Below are positions 1 through 7,964 of a stretch of DNA of 64,000 nt, one piece after another. Numbering within the stretch: the stretch's first letter is position 1; every line of letters starts with the position of its first letter. The DNA comes from Hyphomicrobiales bacterium (GTDB taxonomy: Bacteria > Pseudomonadota > Alphaproteobacteria > Rhizobiales > Rhizobiaceae), in contig UBUL01000037.1 of the NCBI GenBank assembly GCA_900468625.1, positions 40,934-104,933 of the forward strand, in the 5' to 3' direction. The position numbers and the translations under genes were made by a program. The notes under the pieces are model-generated. The model saw only the letters and a list, made by a program, of their open reading frames with translations. It was not told where the DNA came from and ran no database searches.

Positions 1-92
1 GCCCTACCGAACAGCACGATATTATCGGCAAGGCGTCCATCACCGGGCGGTGACTGTGCGGCAGTGATGCCGTTCCGCGCGCCCGGTTCCAT
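1..92 (-). CDS. VWA-domain (CoxE-like) protein, N-terminal fragment
   Basis: The first 30 codons of a leftward gene are visible and it runs off the left edge. The ATG lies 3 bases after the stop of the MoxR-type ATPase, so the two are probably translationally coupled. The visible residues end in the pattern GRLADNIVLFGR. That matches the usual N-terminus of CoxE-type von Willebrand factor A proteins (LADNIxxFxRxLR), which are the standard partners of MoxR/CoxD ATPases in chaperone or cofactor-insertion modules. The VWA MIDAS motif lies outside the window, so the assignment rests on context plus a short motif. Confidence 0.55.
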   Translation of the reverse strand, partial: MEPGARNGITAAQSPPGDGRLADNIVLFGR

Positions 93-95
93 GGC

Positions 96-1025
96 TTATC
101 CCGCCGCGAGCAATTCGGATTTCACCTCGTCGAGCACGCGCTTGCCTTCGGCCCCCTGGATGCGGGCGATATCGTCCTGATATTTCAGCAGCGTGCCCAG
201 CGTATCCGAAACAGTCTCCGGATCGAGCGCCACCCGGTCGAGCTCGGTCAGGGCGGTCGCCCAGTCGATTGTCTCGGCGACGCCCGGATTCTTGAAGAGG
301 TCGAGCGTGCGCAGCTTCTGTACATAGGCGACGATCTGGCGCGAGAGTGCCCCGTTGCAGCCAGGCACCTTGCGGCGGATGATCTCAAGCTCCTGTTCGG
401 CCCCAGGATAATCGACCCAATGATAGAGACAGCGCCGCTTCAGTGCGTCATGCACCTCGCGCGTCCGGTTGGTGGTGATGATGACAATGGGCGGCTCCGC
501 CGCGCGGATCGTGCCGAGCTCCGGCACCGTTACCTGAAAATCGGAAAGCACTTCCAGAAGGAATGCCTCGAAAGCCTCGTCGGTCCGGTCCAGCTCGTCG
601 ATCAGGAAGACGGGTGCACGTCCTCCGCCCCCCGACAGCGCCTGCAGCACCGGCCGGCGGATGAGATAGCGCTCAGAGAAGATATCGGCCTCGATACGAT
701 CTCGATCGGTGAGACCGGATGCTTCAGCCAGTCGGATTTCCAGCATTTGCGCGGGATAGTTCCACTCGTAGACGGCCGAAGAAACATCCAGCCCTTCATA
801 GCATTGCAGGCGAATCAACGGCCGGTCGAGCGCCTTCGACAAGACCTTGGCGATTTCCGTTTTGCCGACACCAGCCTCCCCCTCCAGAAAAAGCGGCCGT
901 CTCATCTTTAACGCAAGAAACAGGACCGTGCCGAGCGCGCGTCCGGCCAGATAGTCATGGGCGCCGAGCAGCGCTATCGTCTCATCGATCGAACTCGGCA
1001 GCGAAAGTGATGTCTGATCCGCCAT
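96..1025 (-). CDS. MoxR/CoxD-family AAA+ ATPase
   Basis: A 309-residue MoxR-class AAA+ ATPase. It has a Walker A (GEAGVGKT, about residues 49-56), a Walker B (VFLIDELD, about 138-145), a sensor-1-like TTN and an arginine-rich RRC segment after it. Family members act with VWA-domain proteins to insert metals or remodel protein complexes; CoxD for the Mo-Cu CO dehydrogenase is the best-known relative. No molybdenum hydroxylase is visible here, so the client is unknown. The ATG is preceded by AGGGAG at good spacing. It lies between a flavin reductase gene (upstream) and a CoxE-like gene (downstream), all leftward with gaps of 23 and 3 bases, and so is probably one operon. Confidence 0.85.
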   Translation of the reverse strand: MADQTSLSLPSSIDETIALLGAHDYLAGRALGTVLFLALKMRRPLFLEGEAGVGKTEIAKVLSKALDRPLIRLQCYEGLDVSSAVYEWNYPAQMLEIRLAEASGLTDRDRIEADIFSERYLIRRPVLQALSGGGGRAPVFLIDELDRTDEAFEAFLLEVLSDFQVTVPELGTIRAAEPPIVIITTNRTREVHDALKRRCLYHWVDYPGAEQELEIIRRKVPGCNGALSRQIVAYVQKLRTLDLFKNPGVAETIDWATALTELDRVALDPETVSDTLGTLLKYQDDIARIQGAEGKRVLDEVKSELLAAG

Positions 1026-1044
1026 GACAACTCCCTTGAAGGGG

Positions 1045-1521
1045 TTATAGCGTGTGATAGCCCCGGTTCATATAGAGCAAAGCCGGCTTTGGCTCGCTGT
1101 AGCGAATGGCCATCACCTCGCCGAAGATGATGTTGTGGGTGGTGGCCTGCTTGATCTCGATCACGCGGCAATCGAAAGCGGCAAGCGCATCGGCAAGCAC
1201 CGGAGCGCCCGTCGCCAGCGTCTCGAATTTGCCGGCAGCGAAGCGTTCATCGACGGTCAACTGGGTCTTCCCGGAAAAGGCATCAGCCAGAGATTGATGA
1301 TCTGCGCTAAGCGTGTTCAGGGCGAATATGCCGCTTTTGAAGAAGATCTCGTTCTTCTCGTTGCTGTTGTTGAGGCAGATCAGAACCGTCGCAGGATCGT
1401 CCGACACCGAGCAGGCGGCGGTAATCGTCACGCCGCGCCGCTCCGCCCCGAGCGCCGTCGTCACGAGCTGCACATGTCCCGCATAGCGGCTCATGGCATC
1501 GCGATAAAGCGCCGGATCCAT
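1045..1521 (-). CDS. Flavin reductase-like domain protein
   Basis: A 158-residue flavin reductase family protein (HpaC/RutF-like FMN-binding split barrel), expected to reduce FMN or FAD with NAD(P)H for a partner monooxygenase. The N-terminal pattern FRDAMSRxxGHVQLVTT-type (YRDAMSRYAGHVQLVTT here), the central SDDPATVLICLN and the C-terminal GYHTL match the family. The start at 1521 is preferred because AGGAAG lies 4 bases upstream. An in-frame ATG 30 bases earlier has no clear ribosome binding site. No oxygenase gene is adjacent. The gene leads a leftward operon with the MoxR-type ATPase. The substrate partner cannot be told from sequence. Confidence 0.75.
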   Translation of the reverse strand: MDPALYRDAMSRYAGHVQLVTTALGAERRGVTITAACSVSDDPATVLICLNNSNEKNEIFFKSGIFALNTLSADHQSLADAFSGKTQLTVDERFAAGKFETLATGAPVLADALAAFDCRVIEIKQATTHNIIFGEVMAIRYSEPKPALLYMNRGYHTL

Positions 1522-1708
1522 ACGCTTCCTGTCTAGCACCACCATCTCCATTTTTCTGTGATACCTTGTCTTTCGCTCAATATGGCGGGCAGGCGTTAGC
1601 TTTTCTACAATAGCATTATTGAAAACGAACGGATTTTGCTGCTTTTTCTTTGACGATCCCCTTCAGACGGATAAATAGAGCAGAAAAATTGCTCGGGATA
1701 ATCGATCG

Positions 1709-2791
1709 ATGAACGTTCTGCGTCGCCTTCCGCTCCTGTTTGTGCTGCTTTCGGCGGCCGGCAGCAGCTACGCCGCGGGAATCCAGATCGGGATCGTGGC
1801 ACCCCAGGACGGCAATTTTGCAACGCTGGGCGCAGAGATCGTCGCCGGAGCCAATTTCGAAATCCAAGCCCAAAAGGACGCGGCAACGGTCGTGAACGAG
1901 CCCTGCACTGAAGATGGCGGTCGGGCCGCCGCGGAAGCATTGGTTGCGGCCAAGGCACAGATCGCGATCGGCTTTCTCTGCACCGAGACCCTGGAGGGCG
2001 CACTGCCGCGCCTCAAGGATGCCGGCATTCCCGTCGTTACGGTTTCCGTGCGCTCCCGCATCCTGATGGAGGATGCTCTGAAGAACGGCTGGCCGCTCTT
2101 TCAGCTGGCCCCGCTGGACAGTGCCGAGGCGGCCATGGCCATCGACACCATCCTGAAAAACTGGGCGGCGGAACCGATGGCGCTGATCGACGACGGCACG
2201 ATCCACGGCCGCGAACTGGTCGGCGCTATCCGGAGCGCGCTGGAGGAAAAGGGGCTGAAGCCGGTCTTCACCGATACCTATCGCCCCGGCCAGGATCAGC
2301 AGATCGCGCTTGTGCGCCGCCTCAAGAAGGCCGGCGCGATGCGCGTTTTCGTCGGCGGCGATCGCAGCGATGTCGCCGTGATCGCCCGCGACGCAAAGAG
2401 CGAGAACATCCCGCTGGTCCTGATGGGCGGCGATGCCATGCGCGCCGCCGACCAGCCGGTGCCTTTGCTGGAAGGCGTGCAGGCAATCGCACTGCCTGAT
2501 TATGCCAGCCTGCCGGCAGCACAGCAGACCACGCTGGCCATGCGCGCCGGCGGCATCGAACCGGATGGATATATCCTGCCGGCCGCTGCCGCCGCTCAGA
2601 TCGCCAGTCAGGCGGCTGCAGGTGCGAAAGCCGAAAACAAGCCGATTGCCGATAAGCTCGCCGGCACGGAATTCCAGACGGCAATCGGTCCGATCTCCTT
2701 CGGGCAGAACCACGAATTGACTGAAAATCCCTTTCGCCTGCTGGAATGGCGCGGCAATGCCTTCGTGCCGGTGACGACGCCATCGAACTGA
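1709..2791 (+). CDS. Periplasmic substrate-binding protein, branched-chain amino acid type
   Basis: A 360-residue secreted protein of the type I periplasmic binding fold (Peripla_BP_6 / LivJ-like). Residues 1-22 are a signal peptide ending SYA-AG. The mature protein opens with IQIGIVAPQDGNFATLGAEIVAGANF, the usual first strand and helix of ABC-type amino acid receptors. No permease or ATPase gene is next to it, so it is either an orphan receptor or a related periplasmic protein. It stands alone, divergent from the flavin reductase operon across 187 bases and 81 bases before rpe. The ligand is unknown. Confidence 0.75.
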   Translation: MNVLRRLPLLFVLLSAAGSSYAAGIQIGIVAPQDGNFATLGAEIVAGANFEIQAQKDAATVVNEPCTEDGGRAAAEALVAAKAQIAIGFLCTETLEGALPRLKDAGIPVVTVSVRSRILMEDALKNGWPLFQLAPLDSAEAAMAIDTILKNWAAEPMALIDDGTIHGRELVGAIRSALEEKGLKPVFTDTYRPGQDQQIALVRRLKKAGAMRVFVGGDRSDVAVIARDAKSENIPLVLMGGDAMRAADQPVPLLEGVQAIALPDYASLPAAQQTTLAMRAGGIEPDGYILPAAAAAQIASQAAAGAKAENKPIADKLAGTEFQTAIGPISFGQNHELTENPFRLLEWRGNAFVPVTTPSN

Positions 2792-2872
2792 GGCATGCCG
2801 CTCGGGCGGTTGTTTGCCTATTGCAGCGGTGGTAATCCAGGCGCGAAATAATCAGATGGAGCTCAGCTACCC

Positions 2873-3559
2873 ATGACCCTGCCGATCCGTATTGCCCCTT
2901 CCATTCTCGCAGCCGACTTCGCCAAGCTCGGCCAGGAAGTCAAGGATGTGACCGAAGCCGGAGCCGATTGGATCCATCTGGATGTCATGGACGGCCATTT
3001 CGTACCCAACATCTCCTTTGGCGCCGATGTCATCAAAGCGCTGCGCCCCTATACATCCGCCACTTTCGACTGCCACCTGATGATCTCGCCGGCTGACCCC
3101 TATCTGGAAGCCTTCGCCAAGGCCGGCTGCGACCGCATCACGGTCCATGCAGAAGCCGGCGTGCATCTGCATCGTTCGCTGCAGACGATCCGCCATCTTG
3201 GCAAAAAGGTCGGCGTTACCCTCAATCCGGCAACGCCGCTTTCCGTGCTCGAAAACGTGCTCGACGATATCGACCTGATCCTAATCATGTCGGTCAATCC
3301 GGGATTCGGCGGACAGAAGTTCATCCCTGCCATGGCCGACAAGATCCGCAGCGCCAAGTCCATGATCGGTGACAGGCCGATCGAGCTCGAGGTCGATGGC
3401 GGCGTTTCGGTCGATACAGCTCCGCTCATTACGGCTTCGGGCGCCAATGTCCTCGTTGCTGGTTCTGCCATCTTCAAGGGCGAATCGGTCGAGGCCTACC
3501 GGCAGACGGTGGGCGATCTCAGGGCTGCCGCCGAACGAGGCCGCATTGGATCGAACTAA
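2873..3559 (+). CDS. rpe: Ribulose-phosphate 3-epimerase
   Basis: A 228-residue TIM-barrel enzyme that interconverts ribulose 5-phosphate and xylulose 5-phosphate in the pentose phosphate (and, where present, Calvin) pathway. Signature segments are the N-terminal IAPSILAADF, HLDVMDGHFVPN (metal-binding His and catalytic Asp), the FDCHLMI strand, SVNPGFGGQKF (phosphate loop) and the second catalytic Asp in LEVDGGV. Length is normal. Its last 14 bases overlap the proposed TTG start of the next membrane protein gene, suggesting co-translation. Confidence 0.95.
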   Translation: MTLPIRIAPSILAADFAKLGQEVKDVTEAGADWIHLDVMDGHFVPNISFGADVIKALRPYTSATFDCHLMISPADPYLEAFAKAGCDRITVHAEAGVHLHRSLQTIRHLGKKVGVTLNPATPLSVLENVLDDIDLILIMSVNPGFGGQKFIPAMADKIRSAKSMIGDRPIELEVDGGVSVDTAPLITASGANVLVAGSAIFKGESVEAYRQTVGDLRAAAERGRIGSN

Positions 3560-4067
3560 TCCGACCCACATCTTCAGCGCGACGGCCAGGACGCGGTCCG
3601 TCGCATCGTATTGCCTCGAAGTCTTCCGCGGTGCGATCGGCTGGGGCATGGCCATGTCCGCGTCGGCGCTGACGGCCCTCTATTTGCGCAACGGCCTTCT
3701 GACCAGCCACGTAACCGCCCTTACACTCGTCTATTTCTTTGGCGGCGCCCTCTCATGGCCCATCCTCGTGCCGCTTGCCCGGCGCTTCACGCGCTACAGA
3801 CCGACAAGTGCGCGTTTCGCCGCCTTCTTTCTGGTGCTGGCCATTGGCACCGCAGCCATGACGGCATTCCTGTTCGCGATGGACTATCGCTGGTTCTATT
3901 CGCGCTGGCATGCGCCGTTCGGCTCGCTCATCTGGACGTTCCAGTTCCTGTTTACCGGCGCCAGCGCCGTCTATCAGTTCGCCGTCCTTGGCCTTACCCT
4001 ATTTCTGCCGTTGGGACTGCTATGCCTGATCGCCGTTTCCGCCTATCTTGCGCGACAGGTCCGTTAA
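3546..4067 (+). CDS. Small integral membrane protein, unknown function
   Basis: A predicted 173-residue protein with about four hydrophobic segments (GWGMAMSASALTALYL, LTLVYFFGGALSWPILV, FAAFFLVLAIGTAAMTAFLFAM and the C-terminal FAVLGLTLFLPLGLLCLIAVSAYLA). I recognise no domain. The TTG at 3546 overlaps the end of rpe in another frame; the next in-frame ATG is at 3648 and would remove the N-terminal tail. The open frame extends further upstream inside rpe, but that part is an out-of-frame reading of rpe. It is probably co-transcribed with rpe. The start is uncertain; the membrane character is clear. Confidence 0.6.
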   Translation: MDRTNPTHIFSATARTRSVASYCLEVFRGAIGWGMAMSASALTALYLRNGLLTSHVTALTLVYFFGGALSWPILVPLARRFTRYRPTSARFAAFFLVLAIGTAAMTAFLFAMDYRWFYSRWHAPFGSLIWTFQFLFTGASAVYQFAVLGLTLFLPLGLLCLIAVSAYLARQVR

Positions 4068-4185
4068 GGCGCACGAAAGATTGGTCCGACAAACATTGTG
4101 CCCTTGAAACATTGTGATCGCCGCCCGTCTTTGTTATGGGGGCGCCGAGTTTTCCCTTTCCGTCAGCCAAGAAAGCTTTGAGCCC

Positions 4186-5487
4186 ATGATCCCGCGCTAC
4201 TCCCGACCGGAAATGGTCGCCATCTGGTCGCCCGAAACCAAGTTTCGTATCTGGTTCGAGATCGAGGCCTATGCCTGTGATGCGCTGGCCGCTCTCGGCG
4301 TCATCCCGAAGTCGGCCGCGGACACCATCTGGGAAAAGGGCGGCAAGGCCACTTTCGACGTCGCGCGCATCGACGAGATCGAAGCTGTCACCAAGCACGA
4401 TGTCATTGCATTCCTGACGCATCTGGCCGAAATCGTCGGTCCTGACGCCCGTTTCGTCCATCAGGGCATGACCTCCTCGGACGTGCTCGATACCTGCTTC
4501 AACGTGCAGCTCGTGCGCGCCAGCGACCTGTTGCTCGCCGATATCGACAAGCTGCTGGAAGCCCTGAAGCGCCGCGCTTTCGAGCATAAGGACACGGTCA
4601 CGATCGGCCGTTCGCATGGTATCCACGCGGAGCCGACAACCTTCGGCGTCAAGCTGGCGCTCGCCTATGCCGAATTCGAACGCTGCAAGCAGCGCCTGAT
4701 CGCCGCCCGCGAAGAAGTCGCCACCTGCGCCATTTCCGGCGCCGTCGGCACCTTCGCCAATATCGATCCGCGCGTTGAAGAACATGTCGCCGCCGCTCTC
4801 GGCCTGAAGCCAGAGCCGGTCTCGACCCAGGTCATCCCGCGCGACCGTCATGCGATGTTCTTCGCCACCCTCGGGGTCGTCGCTTCCTCGATCGAGCGTC
4901 TCGCCACCGAAATCCGCCACCTGCAGCGCACCGAGGTTCTGGAGGCGGAAGAATATTTTTCGCCCGGCCAGAAGGGCTCCTCGGCCATGCCGCACAAGCG
5001 CAATCCGGTGCTGACGGAGAACCTGACGGGTCTCGCCCGCATGGTCCGCTCTTACTCCATTCCGGCCATGGAGAATGTCGCTCTGTGGCATGAGCGCGAT
5101 ATCTCGCACTCCTCCGTCGAGCGCATGATCGGCCCGGATGCGACCGTCACGCTCGATTTTGCGCTCGCTCGCATCACCAGCGTTGTCGACAAGCTTCTCG
5201 TCTATCCGGACAATATGATGAAGAATTTGAACAAGTTCCGCGGACTTGTTCATTCGCAGCGCGTGCTGCTGGCGTTGACCCAGGCCGGCGTGTCTCGCGA
5301 AGATTCCTACCGTCTGGTCCAGCGCAATGCGATGAAGGTCTGGGAAGAAGGCAAGGATTTCCTTGAGGAGCTGCTGGCGGACCAGGAAGTGCGCGCCGCT
5401 CTTTCGGAAGAGGATATCCGCGAAAAATTCGACCTTGGCTATCATACCAAGCATGTCGACACGATCTTCAAGCGGGTTTTCGGCTAG
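4186..5487 (+). CDS. purB: Adenylosuccinate lyase
   Basis: A 433-residue fumarase/aspartase-superfamily enzyme catalysing two purine steps: SAICAR to AICAR, and adenylosuccinate to AMP. The N-terminus MIPRYSRPEMVAIW is the standard start for this family, so the ATG at 4186 is chosen over an in-frame ATG 72 bases upstream. The superfamily signature GSSAMPHKRNP lies at about residues 263-273, and the catalytic-base region TSSDVLDT and the HGIHAEPT segment are present. It is a single gene separate from the purC-S-Q and purL loci. Its last 20 bases overlap the end of a convergent gene. Confidence 0.96.
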   Translation: MIPRYSRPEMVAIWSPETKFRIWFEIEAYACDALAALGVIPKSAADTIWEKGGKATFDVARIDEIEAVTKHDVIAFLTHLAEIVGPDARFVHQGMTSSDVLDTCFNVQLVRASDLLLADIDKLLEALKRRAFEHKDTVTIGRSHGIHAEPTTFGVKLALAYAEFERCKQRLIAAREEVATCAISGAVGTFANIDPRVEEHVAAALGLKPEPVSTQVIPRDRHAMFFATLGVVASSIERLATEIRHLQRTEVLEAEEYFSPGQKGSSAMPHKRNPVLTENLTGLARMVRSYSIPAMENVALWHERDISHSSVERMIGPDATVTLDFALARITSVVDKLLVYPDNMMKNLNKFRGLVHSQRVLLALTQAGVSREDSYRLVQRNAMKVWEEGKDFLEELLADQEVRAALSEEDIREKFDLGYHTKHVDTIFKRVFG

Positions 5488-5983
5488 AGTTTCCCGTTTT
5501 GGATTGTGATTTCGTCGAGGCGGTGCGGCTGACGCGCCGCCTCTTCTTTTTCGCGGCAGACTTGGCGACGACTGGAAAATCATCAGCTGCGGCTTCGTTC
5601 ACTTCATCCGTCAGCCGATCTTGATGGCGTTTTGCCGCCTTCTCGACCAGCCTGTCGAGATGCTTCAGATCCTCTTCATCGAGGTTTTCGATTCCGACGA
5701 AGCGATTTTCAGCGGCGCTGGTCAGGATCAGCTCGTTGAGTTTGGCCTGAATGGCCCGTGTATCGCGGGTCTGCGCGTTCTGGAGCAGGAAAACCATCAG
5801 GAAGGTGACGATCGTCGTGCTCGTATTGATGACGAGTTGCCATGTATCCGAATAGTTGAAGATCGGTCCGGTGGTGCCCCAGAGAACGACGGAAAGCAGA
5901 GCAAGGACGAAGATGGCCGGCTTGCCGGTCCACTCCGAAACCACAACCGCGAAGCGGGTAAAAATATGTGTGAGGCGAGCCAT
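5468..5983 (-). CDS. Low-affinity iron permease-family membrane protein
   Basis: A 171-residue protein beginning MARLTHIFTRFAVVVSEWTG, with two hydrophobic helices (FVLALLSVVLWGTTG and LVINTSTTIVTFLMVFLLQNAQ) followed by the motif NAQTRDTRAIQAKLNELI. This layout is that of the small bacterial proteins in the low-affinity iron permease family (Fet4-related). The C-terminus is Lys/Arg/Ser-rich and low-complexity (about residues 140-171). Transport activity for these short bacterial members is not established. The ATG at 5983 has AGGAG at 9 bases; an in-frame ATG nine bases earlier sits on that site. The 3' end overlaps purB tail-to-tail by 20 bases. Confidence 0.7.
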   Translation of the reverse strand: MARLTHIFTRFAVVVSEWTGKPAIFVLALLSVVLWGTTGPIFNYSDTWQLVINTSTTIVTFLMVFLLQNAQTRDTRAIQAKLNELILTSAAENRFVGIENLDEEDLKHLDRLVEKAAKRHQDRLTDEVNEAAADDFPVVAKSAAKKKRRRVSRTASTKSQSKTGNSSRKPA

Positions 5984-6068
5984 GATCCGCATCTCCTGAT
6001 GATGCGGATCAACGTGGAAACCCCGTCGCAGTTCCAACGATGCAAGGAACCGCCGAAAGCCCGAAAGT

Positions 6069-6869
6069 CTAATCCTGGGCGGCAACCAGCTTGCGATAGA
6101 GATGCCAGGATGCATGACCGAGTATCGGCATGACGACCGCCAGCCCCGCAAAGATCGGGATGGTCCCGACCACGAGCAGCGCTGCCACGATGAGGCCCCA
6201 GATTGCGATCGGGATCGGATTGATCAGCGTCGCCCGGATGCTGGCATCGATCGCGGCGACGACACCGACATCGCGGTCCAGCAGAATCTGGAAAGTGACG
6301 ACCGTGGTCGCCAGCACGACGAGCGCGAAGACGAAGCCGATCAGATCCCCCCAAAACATCATCGCCATGCCTTCGCGCGTCGTGAGCACACTCGACACGA
6401 AGGACGAGAGCGTGGGCGGCACGCCATCGCCGAAAAAGATGAAATAGACGTTCTGCGCCACGAAGAGCCAGACGATGAACAGACCGAACAGCATGAGGCC
6501 CGTAACGATGATCGACGGCAGGGCCGGCGAGAAGCGCACATCGAATGCATGGCTCCACGACGTATCCAGTCCCTTCTCGCGCCGCCGGCTGATCTCATAG
6601 AGGCCGATCGCGGCCATCGGGCCTAGCAAGGCAAAACCGGACATCAATGGAAACAACAGCGGCAGCAGGTTCTGGTCCGTGCTCCAGATCGCAAGCGCAA
6701 TGCCGGCTATCGGATACATCAGACACAGGAAGACATAATGCGATGGCTTCTCGCTGAAATCGTCCAGCCCCAGCTTCAGGGCATCGACGAGATCGGCAAT
6801 ACCTATCTTGCGGATGGCTGGGCGGGCGAAAGTATGGTCCGCTCCGGCCATGACATGAAAGGCCGTCAT
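6069..6869 (-). CDS. DUF2189 membrane protein
   Basis: A 266-residue integral membrane protein with about six hydrophobic segments and the DUF2189 hallmarks: an N-terminal IRKIGIADLVDALKLGLDDF, then YPIAGIALAIW, LLFPLMSGFALLGPMAAIGLYEISRRRE, and a C-terminal HASWHLYRKLV. The family is common in alphaproteobacteria and sometimes called a putative cytochrome oxidase-associated protein, but no function is established. The start at 6869 has a strong GAGGAGAG at good spacing; longer in-frame starts add a non-conserved tail. It is divergent from the hydrolase gene at 7040 and upstream of the iron-permease-like gene, with an 85-base gap. Confidence 0.8.
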   Translation of the reverse strand: MTAFHVMAGADHTFARPAIRKIGIADLVDALKLGLDDFSEKPSHYVFLCLMYPIAGIALAIWSTDQNLLPLLFPLMSGFALLGPMAAIGLYEISRRREKGLDTSWSHAFDVRFSPALPSIIVTGLMLFGLFIVWLFVAQNVYFIFFGDGVPPTLSSFVSSVLTTREGMAMMFWGDLIGFVFALVVLATTVVTFQILLDRDVGVVAAIDASIRATLINPIPIAIWGLIVAALLVVGTIPIFAGLAVVMPILGHASWHLYRKLVAAQD

Positions 6870-7039
6870 AATGCTCTCCTCCTCAACCTCGATGTGCTCG
6901 GTCGGCGGTGCTAGGATGGCGGCAAAATGGATGCCGACATCGTCATTCGCTACCGGCTGAGCCGATAGTAGCAAATTTTGCCGCAATTGTCGCCTTTTTC
7001 CCTTGACAGTTGGGTTCACCTTTTCCACATCGCGCGATC

Positions 7040-7594
7040 ATGAAGACCTCAGACGCAGATATCCTCATCATTCCCGGTTATACCAATTCCGGCTCGGACC
7101 ACTGGCAGACACGCTGGGAGCAGAAGCTCTCGACGGCGCGGCGCGTGGAACAGGCCGAATGGTCCAAGCCCGTGCGCGATGATTGGGTCGCCCGTATCGC
7201 AGAGGAGGTGAATGCCTCGGACAAGCCGGTCGTACTGGTCGCGCATTCCCTCGGCGTTCCCTCGGTGATCCATGCGATCCCGCATTTTCGCAGCAAGATC
7301 GCCGGCGCCTTCTTCGTCGCGCCGCCCGATGTCGCCAATCCCGGCATCCGGCCGAAGCATCTGATGACCTTCGGCCCTTACCCGCGCGATCCGCTGCCGT
7401 TTCCCTCGATCACTATTGCCAGCCGCAACGACCCCTTCGGCAGCTACGAACATGCCGACGACATTGCCAACAGCTGGGGCTCGCTGCTGATCGATGCCGG
7501 AGAGTCCGGCCACATCAATACAGAATCCGGCCACGGACCTTGGCCCGAGGGCACGATGGTCTTCGCCAGGTTCCTCAGCCAGTTGAAACCGTAG
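7040..7594 (+). CDS. RBBP9/YdeN-family alpha/beta hydrolase
   Basis: A 184-residue serine hydrolase. The first strand and oxyanion region (ILIIPGYTNSGSDHWQTRWE) are diagnostic for the RBBP9/YdeN family. The nucleophile elbow is VAHSLGVPS, the acid is probably the Asp in SRNDPFGSYEHA, and the catalytic His is in AGESGHINTESGHGPW. Substrates of bacterial members are mostly unknown. The start at 7040 removes a 10-residue extension lacking homology. It stands alone, facing away from the DUF2189 gene. Confidence 0.85.
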   Translation: MKTSDADILIIPGYTNSGSDHWQTRWEQKLSTARRVEQAEWSKPVRDDWVARIAEEVNASDKPVVLVAHSLGVPSVIHAIPHFRSKIAGAFFVAPPDVANPGIRPKHLMTFGPYPRDPLPFPSITIASRNDPFGSYEHADDIANSWGSLLIDAGESGHINTESGHGPWPEGTMVFARFLSQLKP

Positions 7595-7960
7595 TTTTAT
7601 CGACGGGCGAAGACGGACAGGAGCGCCCTTACACCTCACTGCAACGCGTCCCGTCATGCATGACGCGCAGGGCTCGCCGCAGTACTTAAACTTACTGCAT
7701 AATTCCTTAAATCGATTCCGGTTCGAAGAATTATGCAGTAGCCTGTGAAGTACCGGGCACTTTCATTCCATCGTCAGACAAAAGCCTGTAAAACAAGTCA
7801 TCACAGGATCCCGATTCCCAGCATTGGCACCCCGCCAGGGCCGGAATTCCGAGGAAGGAGGCGTAGGCGGATTGTGAATTCGCTTCTTATCCGTTATGGG
7901 ACGCCCACATATGATCCACTTGCGCTATCCCAAGAGCGCCAAAGACAGAGAACAATACCA
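7595..7960 (+). other. Intergenic stretch before purC
   Basis: There are 366 bases without a confident gene. The stretch holds a 48-base inverted repeat (7693-7740), which belongs to a dispersed rhizobial palindrome class, and a short reading frame (7896-7964) that overlaps the purC start. No clear -35/-10 pair stood out. A GA-rich segment at 7850-7862 resembles a strong Shine-Dalgarno but is not followed by a good reading frame. The purC promoter should lie here. Confidence 0.6.
7693..7740. repeat. Intergenic palindrome, rhizobial type A
   Basis: Two perfect 13-base arms (TACTGCATAATTC and its complement) are separated by 22 bases. The structure and position, between genes and unrelated to a coding end, fit the short palindromic intergenic repeats (RIME-like) found in many copies in Rhizobiaceae. 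It is 133 bases from the hydrolase stop and has no T-run, so it is not an obvious terminator. Confidence 0.7.
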
Positions 7961-7964
7961 ATGA
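7896..7964 (+). CDS. Possible short upstream ORF coupled to purC
   Basis: This is a 22-codon frame (MGRPHMIHLRYPKSAKDREQ...) with a second in-frame ATG at 7911. Its TGA overlaps the purC ATG in the arrangement ATGA. purC itself has only a weak GA-rich ribosome binding site (ACAGAGAA). Translation of the small frame could therefore feed ribosomes to purC. There is no ribosome binding site of note before either ATG, and I do not recognise the peptide, so it may be chance. Confidence 0.25.
   Translation: MGRPHMIHLRYPKSAKDREQYQ

Noticed and set aside
1616..2713. A 365-codon minus-strand frame opposite the periplasmic binding protein
   Set aside because: The plus-strand protein has a signal peptide and family motifs; the antisense frame has none.
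3994..5583. A 529-codon minus-strand frame opposite purB
   Set aside because: Antisense shadow of purB; no recognisable domain.
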